A stretch of 64,000 bases of DNA from Sulfuricurvum sp. Its GTDB lineage: Bacteria > Campylobacterota > Campylobacteria > Campylobacterales > Sulfurimonadaceae. How positions within the stretch are numbered: position 1 is the first letter of the stretch; each line of letters begins with the position of its first letter. The stretch is taken from contig JAQTLL010000004.1 of NCBI GenBank assembly GCA_028714915.1, forward strand, positions 186,001 to 250,000. The letters are read 5' to 3'. The notes below the pieces were generated by a model. It saw nothing but the letters and a program-made list of their open reading frames with translations. It searched no databases and was not told the origin of the DNA. A program made the translations under genes and the position numbers. Below are positions 25,325 through 35,156 of this stretch, piece by piece.

Positions 25325-27540
25325 TCAGCAGACTCATTGGGTGTTCTATTTTTGCATTTGGTACACTCAAAAACCTCTTTGTTACGGTAGGTTCTTGGAG
25401 CAAGTGCACCGCCGCACCCTTCAATCTCGCATTTGTGGAGACTGGGTTCAAATTTAGAAATAAATTTACATTTTGGATAGGCTTCACACCCCCAAAACGC
25501 CCCGCGACGGGATTGTCTCCACATCAGTTTACCGCCACAGTCCGGGCAGGGAACTTCGGAAAATTTAACCTCTTGATTAAGAGTTTTGGTATTTTTACAC
25601 TCAGGATAGGCGCTGCATGCCAAAAACTGTCCATTTCGACCGCTTTTGACCACCATAGCGCTTCCGCATTTTTCACATACTTCGTCACTCTCACCGTCGG
25701 GTGTTGTCGGATTGGTTTTTTGGCTCTCTTCGGTTTGCTCAGTGTATTTGCATTTTGGGAAACCGCTGCACGCGATAAACTCACCAAAACGTCCTGAACG
25801 AAGGAGAAGTTCGCTTCCGCACTGGGGGCAGTTTCGCCCAAGAGGAGTAGCGATTTTTAGACTTACGATCTCTGCTTTTCCGGCTTCTACTTTTGCCATA
25901 AAGGGGTGGTAAAAATCAAGAATGATTTTGTGCCATGATTTCCCCTCTTCTCCGATTTCATCCAACGTCTCTTCCATCGTTGCCGTAAAAGAGGCATCTA
26001 CTATCTCTTCAAAATGTTTTTCCAACAGCTCCGTCACGGTAAAGGCTATCTCGGTTGGGGTAATGGCACGCTTTTCGATCTCGATGTAGTTACGTGCTTG
26101 GAGCGTCGAGACGGTAGGGGCATACGTCGATGGTCTCCCGATCCCCTCTGATTCCAGTTTTTTGATGAGGCTCGCTTCGGAATAGCGTGAAGGGGGCTCG
26201 GTGAAATGTTGCTGGGTAGAGATGCTTTGAAGTTCAATAGCATCGCCAGTAGTGAGAGTAGGGAGAAGCTTGTCTTTATCATCGCTCCCTATTACACGGT
26301 AAAAACCGTCAAATAAAAGCTTGCGTCCCGTAGCACGAAACTCAGCCTTTGGGCTTTCAAACGTGATGCTTTGTTGCTCAAAACGGGCATCATTCATTTG
26401 ACATGCGATAAAGCGGTTATAGATGAGTTTATAGAGTTTGATCTCATCGGGTTTGAGATAGGTGGCAGCCACTTCAGGGGTGAAAGAGAGCATTGTTGGG
26501 CGAATCGCTTCGTGTGCCTCTTGAGCCCCTTTGGATTTTTTCGTATAGACTTTTGGGTTTTCAGGCAAATAGGCTTTGCCGTAACGGCTAAGAATCAGCT
26601 CCCGTGCAGACTCGACTGCTTCAGCGGCTAGGTTGAGGGAGTCGGTACGCATATAGGTGATGACCCCGGATGTCCCCTCAGGCGTTTTGACCCCCTCGTA
26701 GAGGGATTGGGCAACCATCATCGTCTTTTTCGGGGAGAATCCAAGCTGTGAGCTGGCAGTCTGTTGAATTGTAGAGGTCATAAAAGGGGGAGGAGTAGAG
26801 GATTTTCGCTCTTTGGTCTCGATCTCACCGACTTTGAAGGCTTCGTTTTTTAAGACAGCAACAATACGTGAGGCTTCATCTCCCGTTTTGATAGTGAGCT
26901 TATCAATTTTTTTGTTTTCAAACTGTACTAACGTCGCATCAATATCCGTTTTGAACAGTGTATCAATCGTCCAATACTCTTCAGGGATAAAGGCACGGAT
27001 TTCTCGCTCGCGGTCAACAACGATTTTAAGCGTCGAGGATTGAACCCGTCCTGCGGATAACCCTTTTTGGATTTTGGAAGCCAGTAGAGGAGAGAGCTTG
27101 TACCCTACGATACGGTCGAGCAAGCGTCGTGCTTGTTGGGCGTTGACTCGATCCATATCGATAACACGCGGAGTTTCAAGTGCATGGAGTATTGCATTTT
27201 TAGTGATCTCATGAAATACGATACGAGGGAGTGACTCGGGGTCTTTGCCAATAGCATGGGCAATGTGCCAGCCGATCGCTTCTCCTTCACGGTCTTCGTC
27301 GGTCGCGAGATACACGGTGTCGGATTTTTTTGCCAACTCCTGAATCTGTTTGACGATGGCGGTACTGTCTTCGCTAATTTTATAATCAGGGATAATGGTC
27401 TCATTATCGATTTTGATTCCAAATCGTGCTTTTGGCAAGTCTCGAATATGTCCTTTTGAGGCAATGACCTCATACTCATTGGAAAGGAAGTTTTTTATAG
27501 TCTTGGCTTTAGCCGGAGACTCGACGATAATTAATTTCAA
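25321..27540 (-). CDS. topA: DNA topoisomerase I TopA
   Basis: TopA relaxes negative supercoils by single-strand passage. The Toprim domain opens with IVESPAKAKTI and includes DEDREGEAIGWH; the catalytic tyrosine is in YMRTDSLN (near residue 296). The C-terminal part has four zinc-ribbon repeats, each with CxxC-type pairs (for example CPQCGSELLLRSG and CEKCGSAMVVKSG). At 739 residues it is a normal length for the phylum. First gene of topA-yfcE-bioB; divergent from the flagellin gene. Confidence 0.97.
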   Translation of the reverse strand: MKLIIVESPAKAKTIKNFLSNEYEVIASKGHIRDLPKARFGIKIDNETIIPDYKISEDSTAIVKQIQELAKKSDTVYLATDEDREGEAIGWHIAHAIGKDPESLPRIVFHEITKNAILHALETPRVIDMDRVNAQQARRLLDRIVGYKLSPLLASKIQKGLSAGRVQSSTLKIVVDREREIRAFIPEEYWTIDTLFKTDIDATLVQFENKKIDKLTIKTGDEASRIVAVLKNEAFKVGEIETKERKSSTPPPFMTSTIQQTASSQLGFSPKKTMMVAQSLYEGVKTPEGTSGVITYMRTDSLNLAAEAVESARELILSRYGKAYLPENPKVYTKKSKGAQEAHEAIRPTMLSFTPEVAATYLKPDEIKLYKLIYNRFIACQMNDARFEQQSITFESPKAEFRATGRKLLFDGFYRVIGSDDKDKLLPTLTTGDAIELQSISTQQHFTEPPSRYSEASLIKKLESEGIGRPSTYAPTVSTLQARNYIEIEKRAITPTEIAFTVTELLEKHFEEIVDASFTATMEETLDEIGEEGKSWHKIILDFYHPFMAKVEAGKAEIVSLKIATPLGRNCPQCGSELLLRSGRFGEFIACSGFPKCKYTEQTEESQKTNPTTPDGESDEVCEKCGSAMVVKSGRNGQFLACSAYPECKNTKTLNQEVKFSEVPCPDCGGKLMWRQSRRGAFWGCEAYPKCKFISKFEPSLHKCEIEGCGGALAPRTYRNKEVFECTKCKNRTPNESAE

Positions 27541-27602
27541 AGTACTGAATCCTATTATATGGATGAATACCGAAAGTGTAACAAAAAAAATTGCAAAACC
27601 GC

Positions 27603-27629
27603 TAAAGTATTTTTTTTATATCCCGATAT
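27603..27629 (+). promoter_or_regulatory. sigma-28 (FliA) promoter of the first flagellin gene
   Basis: TAAA at 27603-27606, a 15-base spacer and CCCGATAT at 27622-27629 match the FliA consensus TAAA-N15-GCCGATAA closely. It lies 63 bases before the flagellin ATG. Flagellin genes are usual sigma-28 targets in this phylum. Confidence 0.85.
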
Positions 27630-27692
27630 AGTCTGTAACAGCAAGGATGCTGAAAACTTCAGAGCGAAAGCTCTACCATAAAAGGATTTATC

Positions 27693-29240
27693 ATGGGATT
27701 TAGAATTAACACAAACATTGCGGCGATGAATGCGCATACAAATGCGAATGTGAATAACCGTAATTTGGACAGTTCATTGGCAAAACTTTCTTCAGGTCTT
27801 CGTATTAATACAGCGGCAGATGATGCTTCAGGTATGGCGATTGCGGATTCTCTTCGTTCACAAGGTTCAGCATTGGGTCAAGCAGTAGCAAATGGTAATG
27901 ATGCGATTGGTATTATTCAAATTGCTGATAAGGCGATGGATGAGCAGCTTAAAATTTTGGATACAATCAAAGTTAAAGCAACGCAAGCAGCACAAGATGG
28001 TCAAAGTGCTGATTCTCGTAAAGCACTTCAAGCAGACGTTGTCCGTTTGATGGAACAATTAGACAATATCGGGAATCAAACGAGTTATAACGGTCAGTCT
28101 CTTTTGAATGGATCATTTACAAATAAATCGTTCCAAGTCGGTGCCTACAGCAATCAAACAGTTAACGCATCAATTGGTGATACTACAAGCGGTAAAAGTG
28201 GAGCAACACGGTTTGAAACGACTGCTAACGTTGCAGTAAGTCTAGGTAGTGCTGGATTGACAAGCGTTGCTATGAAATTCGAGAAAGTTGATGGAACAAA
28301 CGCATTAACAATTGAATCAGTTAAAATTTCTACCAGTGCCGGTACCGGTCTTGGTGCGTTGGCGGATACCATCAATAAATATTCAGATACGACCGGAATT
28401 CGTGCTACAGCAGTTGTTCAAGGAACAGGTGCTAATGCGGTTACTGCCGGAGACATTAAAAGTATGATTATTAATGGTGTTGAAATTGGTACTATTACTG
28501 ATATTAAAGCCAATGACAGTACGGGGGTTCTAGTAGCAGCAATCAATGCTAAAAAAGAGACAACCGGTGTCGTAGCATCTGTCGATGCAGAAGGTAAATT
28601 AAACCTAACAAGCACTGATGGTCGGGCAATGAATATCAGCACCACCTCTACAGGTGGAGTTAAAATGGGTGGTGGAAGTTTCGCTAAAGTATCCGAGGGA
28701 GTAGATAAAAACGTTATTGTTGGACGTCTATCATTAACCAAAATCGGTGGAGGTGATATTAGGGTTAGTGGTTCTACTGGAGCAGCTGGTATCGGTATCA
28801 TTTCTGGAACAGTTACGAAAGGGATGGCACAAGCTACTGTAAATCTAAACGATTTACGTGATGCATTTACGGCTAACGTAGCGAGTGCTGCGGGTGCTAA
28901 TGCGAATGCAAATGTATGGCAGTCTGGCAAAAAGTTAACTGCTGGACTTACATCATTTGAGGGCGCTCAAATGGCGATGAGTATTGCAGAATCTGCGACC
29001 AAAGCACTTGATAGTATTCGTGCGGATTTGGGCTCGGTTCAAAACCAATTAGTTTCTACTGTTAGTAATATTTCAGTAACGCAAGTAAACGTTAAAGCGG
29101 CAGAATCAAATATCCGTGATGTTGACTTTGCGGCAGAAAGTGCGAATTTCTCTAAATTCAATATTCTTGCACAGTCTGGAAGTTATGCGATGAGTCAAGC
29201 GAATGCAGTTCAGCAAAATGTTCTAAGACTACTTCAGTAG
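27693..29240 (+). CDS. flaA: flagellin, copy 1 (sigma-28-driven), 515 aa
   Basis: It is the filament subunit exported by the flagellar type III system. N-terminal D0/D1 (about 1-175) begins [14 protein letters not shown] with the [18 protein letters not shown] signature; a long variable D2/D3 rich in Thr, Ser, Gly and Lys follows (about 176-410), probably surface-exposed and a target for O-glycosylation by Maf; C-terminal D1/D0 ends in NVLRLLQ. The protein is identical to copy 2 except Arg versus Lys near the end. The ATG has AAGGA upstream. A hairpin at 29250-29265 and another at 29359-29380 follow. Confidence 0.97.
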   Translation: MGFRINTNIAAMNAHTNANVNNRNLDSSLAKLSSGLRINTAADDASGMAIADSLRSQGSALGQAVANGNDAIGIIQIADKAMDEQLKILDTIKVKATQAAQDGQSADSRKALQADVVRLMEQLDNIGNQTSYNGQSLLNGSFTNKSFQVGAYSNQTVNASIGDTTSGKSGATRFETTANVAVSLGSAGLTSVAMKFEKVDGTNALTIESVKISTSAGTGLGALADTINKYSDTTGIRATAVVQGTGANAVTAGDIKSMIINGVEIGTITDIKANDSTGVLVAAINAKKETTGVVASVDAEGKLNLTSTDGRAMNISTTSTGGVKMGGGSFAKVSEGVDKNVIVGRLSLTKIGGGDIRVSGSTGAAGIGIISGTVTKGMAQATVNLNDLRDAFTANVASAAGANANANVWQSGKKLTAGLTSFEGAQMAMSIAESATKALDSIRADLGSVQNQLVSTVSNISVTQVNVKAAESNIRDVDFAAESANFSKFNILAQSGSYAMSQANAVQQNVLRLLQ

Positions 29241-29249
29241 TCTGACTAA

Positions 29250-29265
29250 GCTATCGTAAGATAGC
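29250..29265 (+). other. hairpin after first flagellin gene
   Basis: GCTATC-GTAA-GATAGC is a perfect 6-bp stem just after the stop. It has no T-run, so it may protect the mRNA end rather than terminate. Confidence 0.45.
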
Positions 29266-29358
29266 GTGGACATCTCTCTGAAAACGTGTTTCGTTTGCTA
29301 CAATAGTAATAATCTCAAATGACAGCCTTTTGGCTGTGTAATGTATTTTCCTCTTTTT

Positions 29359-29380
29359 GATGCTCGTTTTTGCGGGCATC
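29359..29380 (+). terminator. terminator of the first flagellin gene
   Basis: GATGCTCG (29359-29366) pairs with CGGGCATC (29373-29380), one G-T pair, followed by a T-rich stretch (ATTCTTCTTTT). It lies just upstream of the sigma-54 promoter of copy 2, so it separates the two transcripts. Confidence 0.65.
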
Positions 29381-29409
29381 ATTCTTCTTTTAACTTTTTC
29401 TCTTAATAT

Positions 29410-29427
29410 TTGGTATCATTTTTGCTT
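29410..29427 (+). promoter_or_regulatory. sigma-54 (RpoN) promoter of the second flagellin gene
   Basis: TTGGTATCATTTTTGCTT carries GG at -24 and GC at -12, exactly 12 bases apart, matching the RpoN pattern TGG-N8-9-TTGC. The same 18 bases occur upstream of pseB on the other strand (50700-50717). It lies about 50 bases before the ATG at 29478. Confidence 0.85.
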
Positions 29428-29477
29428 CTTTTGATGACGTACATTATTTATGGATAAAAAATTAATAAGGATTTATC

Positions 29478-31025
29478 ATGGGATTTAGAATTAACACAAA
29501 CATTGCGGCGATGAATGCGCATACAAATGCGAATGTGAATAACCGTAATTTGGACAGTTCATTGGCAAAACTTTCTTCAGGTCTTCGTATTAATACAGCG
29601 GCAGATGATGCTTCAGGTATGGCGATTGCGGATTCTCTTCGTTCACAAGGTTCAGCATTGGGTCAAGCAGTAGCAAATGGTAATGATGCGATTGGTATTA
29701 TTCAAATTGCTGATAAGGCGATGGATGAGCAGCTTAAAATTTTGGATACAATCAAAGTTAAAGCAACGCAAGCAGCACAAGATGGTCAAAGTGCTGATTC
29801 TCGTAAAGCACTTCAAGCAGACGTTGTCCGTTTGATGGAACAATTAGACAATATCGGGAATCAAACGAGTTATAACGGTCAGTCTCTTTTGAATGGATCA
29901 TTTACAAATAAATCGTTCCAAGTCGGTGCCTACAGCAATCAAACAGTTAACGCATCAATTGGTGATACTACAAGCGGTAAAAGTGGAGCAACACGGTTTG
30001 AAACGACTGCTAACGTTGCAGTAAGTCTAGGTAGTGCTGGATTGACAAGCGTTGCTATGAAATTCGAGAAAGTTGATGGAACAAACGCATTAACAATTGA
30101 ATCAGTTAAAATTTCTACCAGTGCCGGTACCGGTCTTGGTGCGTTGGCGGATACCATCAATAAATATTCAGATACGACCGGAATTCGTGCTACAGCAGTT
30201 GTTCAAGGAACAGGTGCTAATGCGGTTACTGCCGGAGACATTAAAAGTATGATTATTAATGGTGTTGAAATTGGTACTATTACTGATATTAAAGCCAATG
30301 ACAGTACGGGGGTTCTAGTAGCAGCAATCAATGCTAAAAAAGAGACAACCGGTGTCGTAGCATCTGTCGATGCAGAAGGTAAATTAAACCTAACAAGCAC
30401 TGATGGTCGGGCAATGAATATCAGCACCACCTCTACAGGTGGAGTTAAAATGGGTGGTGGAAGTTTCGCTAAAGTATCCGAGGGAGTAGATAAAAACGTT
30501 ATTGTTGGACGTCTATCATTAACCAAAATCGGTGGAGGTGATATTAGGGTTAGTGGTTCTACTGGAGCAGCTGGTATCGGTATCATTTCTGGAACAGTTA
30601 CGAAAGGGATGGCACAAGCTACTGTAAATCTAAACGATTTACGTGATGCATTTACGGCTAACGTAGCGAGTGCTGCGGGTGCTAATGCGAATGCAAATGT
30701 ATGGCAGTCTGGCAAAAAGTTAACTGCTGGACTTACATCATTTGAGGGCGCTCAAATGGCGATGAGTATTGCAGAATCTGCGACCAAAGCACTTGATAGT
30801 ATTCGTGCGGATTTGGGCTCGGTTCAAAACCAATTAGTTTCTACTGTTAGTAATATTTCAGTAACGCAAGTAAACGTTAAAGCGGCAGAATCAAATATCC
30901 GTGATGTTGACTTTGCGGCAGAAAGTGCGAATTTCTCTAAATTCAATATTCTTGCACAGTCTGGAAGTTATGCGATGAGTCAAGCGAATGCAGTTCAGCA
31001 AAATGTTCTTAAGTTACTTCAGTAA
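29478..31025 (+). CDS. flaB: flagellin, copy 2 (sigma-54-driven), 515 aa
   Basis: The second flagellin repeats copy 1 residue for residue up to NVL, with Lys instead of Arg third-last-but-one. The DNA also appears the same from about 11 bases before the ATG until the last 25 bases of the gene, an offset of 1785 bases. Domains are as in copy 1. Its promoter is sigma-54-type, so it belongs with the hook-stage genes, like flaB of Helicobacter and Campylobacter. A weak hairpin follows at 31028-31052 before the maf gene. The homogeneity suggests recent duplication or gene conversion. Confidence 0.97.
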   Translation: MGFRINTNIAAMNAHTNANVNNRNLDSSLAKLSSGLRINTAADDASGMAIADSLRSQGSALGQAVANGNDAIGIIQIADKAMDEQLKILDTIKVKATQAAQDGQSADSRKALQADVVRLMEQLDNIGNQTSYNGQSLLNGSFTNKSFQVGAYSNQTVNASIGDTTSGKSGATRFETTANVAVSLGSAGLTSVAMKFEKVDGTNALTIESVKISTSAGTGLGALADTINKYSDTTGIRATAVVQGTGANAVTAGDIKSMIINGVEIGTITDIKANDSTGVLVAAINAKKETTGVVASVDAEGKLNLTSTDGRAMNISTTSTGGVKMGGGSFAKVSEGVDKNVIVGRLSLTKIGGGDIRVSGSTGAAGIGIISGTVTKGMAQATVNLNDLRDAFTANVASAAGANANANVWQSGKKLTAGLTSFEGAQMAMSIAESATKALDSIRADLGSVQNQLVSTVSNISVTQVNVKAAESNIRDVDFAAESANFSKFNILAQSGSYAMSQANAVQQNVLKLLQ

Positions 31026-31090
31026 CTAAGGCATTTCTACGAAAATGTCCTTAAATTTCTCCAATATAAAATATATTAACAAGGATAAAA

Positions 31091-32977
31091 ATGGATAATA
31101 TATATGAAAATAACTTGGTTGCTTTGGCAATGGTTAATTTAAAATTAGCAAACGATCTTATGGGAATGAAAAGCAACCATAAATATGAAGTTGTGATCGG
31201 AAAAAGTTATGAAGAGATTAATATTTTTGACAAAGAAAGAGACTTTGAGCCTCTGTACCCTTCGAAACCAACACAAGAGCTTTTGGAAAAACTTCAAAGT
31301 ATTGAAACAAAAAGTGAATATCCCTATTTTTATTTTTTTGGGGTTGGCAATGGATTACTCTATAAAATCATCCTTTCTGAATTTATTAATCTTAAAAAGA
31401 TATTTGTTTTCGAGCCTGAGCTGGAACTGTTAAATATCGTATTAAGCCTAATTGACTTCAGTGAAGAAATCAAAAATGAGAGAATTGTTTTTTTAAATGC
31501 CAATACTTTTACTTTTGATAATGCAAATATGTTTTTACAAGATATTCATATCTTGATATATGTCAGATTATATGAATTAATTATTCATTGTGATTATTAC
31601 GATCATTATTCTGATTTGATGTTAGAAATAAATTCAATCCTGACTCGAGCTTTTGAACATTCTATTTTTACGATGGGAAACAGCGCAGAGGATTCACTAA
31701 TAGGATTAAGACATCATTTACTGAACCTTCCGTTGGTAGTGAAAACACCTACTTTAGATGAGTTAGTAGCCAAAGGAAGTAATACGGATATTGCGGTGAT
31801 TGTTTCAACCGGTCCTTCTTTAACCAAACAGTTGGCATTATTGTATGAGATTCAAGATTATGTGACGATTTTATGTCCCGATGCGAGTTTTCCTATCTTA
31901 TCGCGTCACAATATTGTTCCTGATATTGTTTTTTCACTTGAACGGGTTAAAGAAACTGCACAGTTTTATAGAGATACACCCGCTGAATATCATAAAAAGC
32001 CTGTTTTTTGTTTTACTTCAATCGTTCATCAAGAGTTAATCGATTCTATTCAAAGTCAAAACATCCAAATGAATATTCGTCCATTTAGCTTTTTAGCTTA
32101 TTTTGATACTCCATCATGGGGATATATGGGATTTGGAATGAGTTCTGCCAATATGGCGTATGAGTTTGTTTTATTAACCAATTTTAAACAATGTGCTTTT
32201 ATCGGGCAAGATTTAGCATACGGAAATGATGGGGCAACACACGCTTCGGATCATATTTTTGGGCTAGAAAATGTTCCTGCTGATATTGATACGGTATGGT
32301 TGGATGCATACGGTGGTGGGGAAAAAGTCAGAAGTACTCCTATATGGGAAGCATTTTTAACCTATTTTGAGCAAGATCTCACTAGGGGTAGTTCTTCTTT
32401 GGAAACCTTTAATTGTACCGAAGGCGGTGCTCGTATCAAAGGGACGAAAGAGATTCCATTTGCTGATTTTGTTGATCAGTATGTTCTTCCTAATAAGAAA
32501 AAAAAGAAGTCTATTCTTTTGAAAAAACCTACCGCTAAAGCGAGCAAACAGGGAGAGAAAAATTATCACAATAAATTTGATGAGATGAAACGTTATATCG
32601 AAGAAAAAAATGAAATTATTAAGGATTTATTTTTAAAGATCGTTGCCTATTTAGAAGAAATTGAGACATTTAACAAAGAAACGAGATTGAATGAGATTGA
32701 TTTTACAACAGCGGATCAATTAATCGCTGAGTTGGAAGAGGTAAAAAAACTGTATACAGAAGGTATTTTTAGAGCCACGGTATATGATTTTTTAAAATCG
32801 TACATTATGTTTCAAGAATTTGAAATAGCAAAAATACAAGTTCGAAAAACTCAAAATGAGGAAGAAAAAAAGGCTAAAAAAATTGAATGGCTCTATGCCC
32901 ATAAATATTGGCTTTTTTCTCTTGCAGGAGGGATGGAAGCTATTCTTAAGGTTACAGAAGAAATCAGCTACGAATAA
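31091..32977 (+). CDS. motility accessory factor Maf (DUF115), flagellin glycosyltransferase, 628 aa
   Basis: Maf proteins transfer pseudaminic or legionaminic acid onto Ser/Thr of flagellin in the cytoplasm. The DUF115 core (about 215-400) includes the typical VIVSTGPSLTKQL, an ILCPDAS strand and DIVFSLERVKETAQF. An N-terminal Rossmann-like part and a charged C-terminal helical region (from about 470) frame it. It starts 65 bases after the second flagellin gene with AAGGA upstream. The placement beside flagellin and the pse cluster supports the call; which sugar it uses is not shown. Confidence 0.9.
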   Translation: MDNIYENNLVALAMVNLKLANDLMGMKSNHKYEVVIGKSYEEINIFDKERDFEPLYPSKPTQELLEKLQSIETKSEYPYFYFFGVGNGLLYKIILSEFINLKKIFVFEPELELLNIVLSLIDFSEEIKNERIVFLNANTFTFDNANMFLQDIHILIYVRLYELIIHCDYYDHYSDLMLEINSILTRAFEHSIFTMGNSAEDSLIGLRHHLLNLPLVVKTPTLDELVAKGSNTDIAVIVSTGPSLTKQLALLYEIQDYVTILCPDASFPILSRHNIVPDIVFSLERVKETAQFYRDTPAEYHKKPVFCFTSIVHQELIDSIQSQNIQMNIRPFSFLAYFDTPSWGYMGFGMSSANMAYEFVLLTNFKQCAFIGQDLAYGNDGATHASDHIFGLENVPADIDTVWLDAYGGGEKVRSTPIWEAFLTYFEQDLTRGSSSLETFNCTEGGARIKGTKEIPFADFVDQYVLPNKKKKKSILLKKPTAKASKQGEKNYHNKFDEMKRYIEEKNEIIKDLFLKIVAYLEEIETFNKETRLNEIDFTTADQLIAELEEVKKLYTEGIFRATVYDFLKSYIMFQEFEIAKIQVRKTQNEEEKKAKKIEWLYAHKYWLFSLAGGMEAILKVTEEISYE

Positions 32978-32980
32978 ACT

Positions 32981-34093
32981 TTAGAGGTCCGCCCATTGTT
33001 GTGATTCGTGGGATTCTTTGACTTTATGAAAGAGATGTAGCCCTTTATGCGCCTCTTCTATTCCGAACGTATAGGGATTTTTTATTTTGGTATTGTTTTG
33101 AAAATTTTGGAAATCTTCAGCAATATCCACATAGAGGTTTGCAAATGCCTCTATGAAACCGGCAGGGTGCCCTGGGGTCATTCGATTGTATCTTTTTTGT
33201 CCGCACAGCAATGTGTCACCACCCCGCTCGACGATCTTTTTTTCACCATTGGAGTAATGAAGCTGGAGCTGTTCAGGTTGCGTTTGTATCCAATGTGCGG
33301 ATGCTTTTGTTCCGTAGATATGAACTGTGAGACCGTTTCGATGCCCAAGTGCGGTTTTACTCATCCAGAGATGCCCCGTTGCTCCAGATGGGTATCCCAT
33401 AAATACATCGACATTATCGATAACACCATAATGAGAGAAAGTATCCATTTTCCCCATTACTCTATTGGGATCCATACCCGTTAAAAATGATGCCATATGT
33501 TGGATATGAACCCCCAAATCCAGACAAATTGTGGGGATGTAATCATCTCTCAAACGCCAAGCTTGAGGGTATTTTTGACTCACTGGCGGACGTAAAAAGC
33601 TCTCTTGGGGCATTTCTAGGCGAATGTTGATGATTTCCCCTAGTTCATTGTTTAAGATGCGCTCTCGCAGCTCTCGAATAAGAGGGTAGCCGGTATAGTT
33701 ATAAGTAACCGACATAAAATGCTCAGAAGGGTTATAGAGCGCTTTAAGCTCATCGGCTTCTGCGAGCGAAGCAACAAAAGCTTTTTCACAGATAATAGGA
33801 ATCTTTCGTTTCAGAAGTTCTTTTACAATGGGTGCGTGGGTAGGTGTCGGTGTCAGGATAACACACGCATCAATATTTTGAGTCTCTTTATCGATCATTG
33901 TCATCCATGAATCGTAGGGAGGATCTATATGCCATAGGTTGGCGGTTTCTTGATTGGTTGTAGGATGTGTGCTAAATGCTCCTGTGTGTAATCGATAGAG
34001 TCCATCCATTGTTGCCGCAGCATAGTGAGTATTTCCTGCAATCGAACCTAATCCGCCACCGATGAATCCGAGTCTTAGTGGGCGTTTAGTCAT
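32981..34093 (-). CDS. Gfo/Idh/MocA-family oxidoreductase, 370 aa
   Basis: An N-terminal NAD(P)-binding Rossmann domain starts with LGFIGGGLGSIAG; the family motif appears as CEKAF (normally EKP), and the C-terminal sugar-binding domain follows. Members oxidise or reduce sugars, often nucleotide-linked. It overlaps the FkbM methyltransferase by 8 bases and is last in the minus-strand run with pseG-like, ATP-grasp and FkbM genes. It probably modifies a flagellar sugar; substrate unknown. Confidence 0.88.
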   Translation of the reverse strand: MTKRPLRLGFIGGGLGSIAGNTHYAAATMDGLYRLHTGAFSTHPTTNQETANLWHIDPPYDSWMTMIDKETQNIDACVILTPTPTHAPIVKELLKRKIPIICEKAFVASLAEADELKALYNPSEHFMSVTYNYTGYPLIRELRERILNNELGEIINIRLEMPQESFLRPPVSQKYPQAWRLRDDYIPTICLDLGVHIQHMASFLTGMDPNRVMGKMDTFSHYGVIDNVDVFMGYPSGATGHLWMSKTALGHRNGLTVHIYGTKASAHWIQTQPEQLQLHYSNGEKKIVERGGDTLLCGQKRYNRMTPGHPAGFIEAFANLYVDIAEDFQNFQNNTKIKNPYTFGIEEAHKGLHLFHKVKESHESQQWADL

Positions 34094-35138
34094 TCAAGGC
34101 TCCTGATCTTGGAATACAATATAAGACAGTGCTTAACCCCATGTGCTCATGTACTCGCAGATACATAGAATAATGGGGATTCATTTCGTGAATCATTAAG
34201 GGTATTTCCCAAAGATCTTGGGGGCGATGATAAAGACAAATAGCCAAATGAGGTGAATACGTTTGTATAATTTTATGAGACCCTTTTAATGCTTCTTGCT
34301 CTGCTCCTTCTATATCCATTTTGATGTAATTTGGTTGAGCAGAAAAAACTGTTTGATCCAACGCCATGACTGGAATGAAGCTTCCGTTTTCCCCAATTTT
34401 ACTGAAACTTGAGTTGTCATTACTAAAATTCACAAGAGTATTTGTTGACCATACTCCTGCATTTAGTGTAATGAATTGCCCTTGATATTTTTTCGTTTCA
34501 GAGAGAAGTTTTTGAAAGTTTTGTTTGTCAGGTTCAAAAGAGACAGCATACTCGATGGATTTCTTGGTCTTTATAAGATCGGCAACAGTATCTCCGATAT
34601 AAGCACCGCAGTCGATAAACCGTACCGTGGCAAGATCGTCCAATATAGGAATATCGGAAGGAAAATATTCTTTCTCGCCATCAGGATAAGGATAGTAGTT
34701 CATATCATAGGTTTTTCGAAAAGAAGTGATTTGATCAAGAAGGTGGAGGCTTTTGTTATCAGAGAGTAATTCGCGAAATTGATTGATTTTATCGGTATCA
34801 ATCATATCGAGAGGATTGGAGCGCATCCACAGAAAATTACGTTTTGAAACTTCATTCATGATTGTTGGAAACTGCTTGAGTGTTTCGATAAAGGTACAAA
34901 CGTTTTGATACCCAAGTAAAGTGAGTTCTTCTTTGATTTGATCCGAAACACTTAGAACCGAGATATAGATGGTCGTTTCAAGAGGAATTTTTTCAATACG
35001 GTAGATTAGTTTTGAATAAAGTTCAGTTTTAGAGGGATCAGTATCGATAAAAAAGTTAATTTCAACTCCTGTATTACTTAATGCGGCATAAAAAATTTGT
35101 CCATATTGCCCCGCACCGTAAATGGCTATTTTTTTCAA
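34086..35138 (-). CDS. FkbM-family methyltransferase with an N-terminal Rossmann-like domain, 350 aa
   Basis: The C-terminal half is a FkbM SAM-dependent methyltransferase: RFIDCGAYIGDTVADL is the SAM-binding loop, VSFEPDKQNFQKL the second motif, and IKMDIEGAEQEALKG the characteristic acidic motif. The first 90 residues start IAIYGAGQYGQIFYAAL, like a nucleotide-sugar or PglD-type binding fold. FkbM enzymes O-methylate sugars in glycan loci. It lies 18 bases after the ATP-grasp gene and overlaps the Gfo/Idh gene. Confidence 0.88.
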   Translation of the reverse strand: MKKIAIYGAGQYGQIFYAALSNTGVEINFFIDTDPSKTELYSKLIYRIEKIPLETTIYISVLSVSDQIKEELTLLGYQNVCTFIETLKQFPTIMNEVSKRNFLWMRSNPLDMIDTDKINQFRELLSDNKSLHLLDQITSFRKTYDMNYYPYPDGEKEYFPSDIPILDDLATVRFIDCGAYIGDTVADLIKTKKSIEYAVSFEPDKQNFQKLLSETKKYQGQFITLNAGVWSTNTLVNFSNDNSSFSKIGENGSFIPVMALDQTVFSAQPNYIKMDIEGAEQEALKGSHKIIQTYSPHLAICLYHRPQDLWEIPLMIHEMNPHYSMYLRVHEHMGLSTVLYCIPRSGALND

Positions 35139-35156
35139 AACTTATCTCCTATTTTT

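Noticed and set aside
25291..25797. Antisense frame of 168 codons across the end of topA
   Set aside because: Lies opposite the zinc-ribbon repeats of TopA and has no supporting start signal or domain.
28418..28930. Long antisense frame (170 codons) inside flagellin, repeated at 30203-30715
   Set aside because: It is the mirror of a low-complexity Thr/Ala-rich coding region, has no ribosome binding site and appears twice only because the gene does.
29241..29477. CRISPR-like array in the hairpin-rich gap between flagellins
   Set aside because: The hairpins differ from each other and are not evenly spaced repeats.
27693..31025. Duplicated flagellin as an insertion element or composite transposon
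   Set aside because: There are no terminal inverted repeats or transposase; the repeat borders fit the coding sequence, so duplication or gene conversion is the better explanation.
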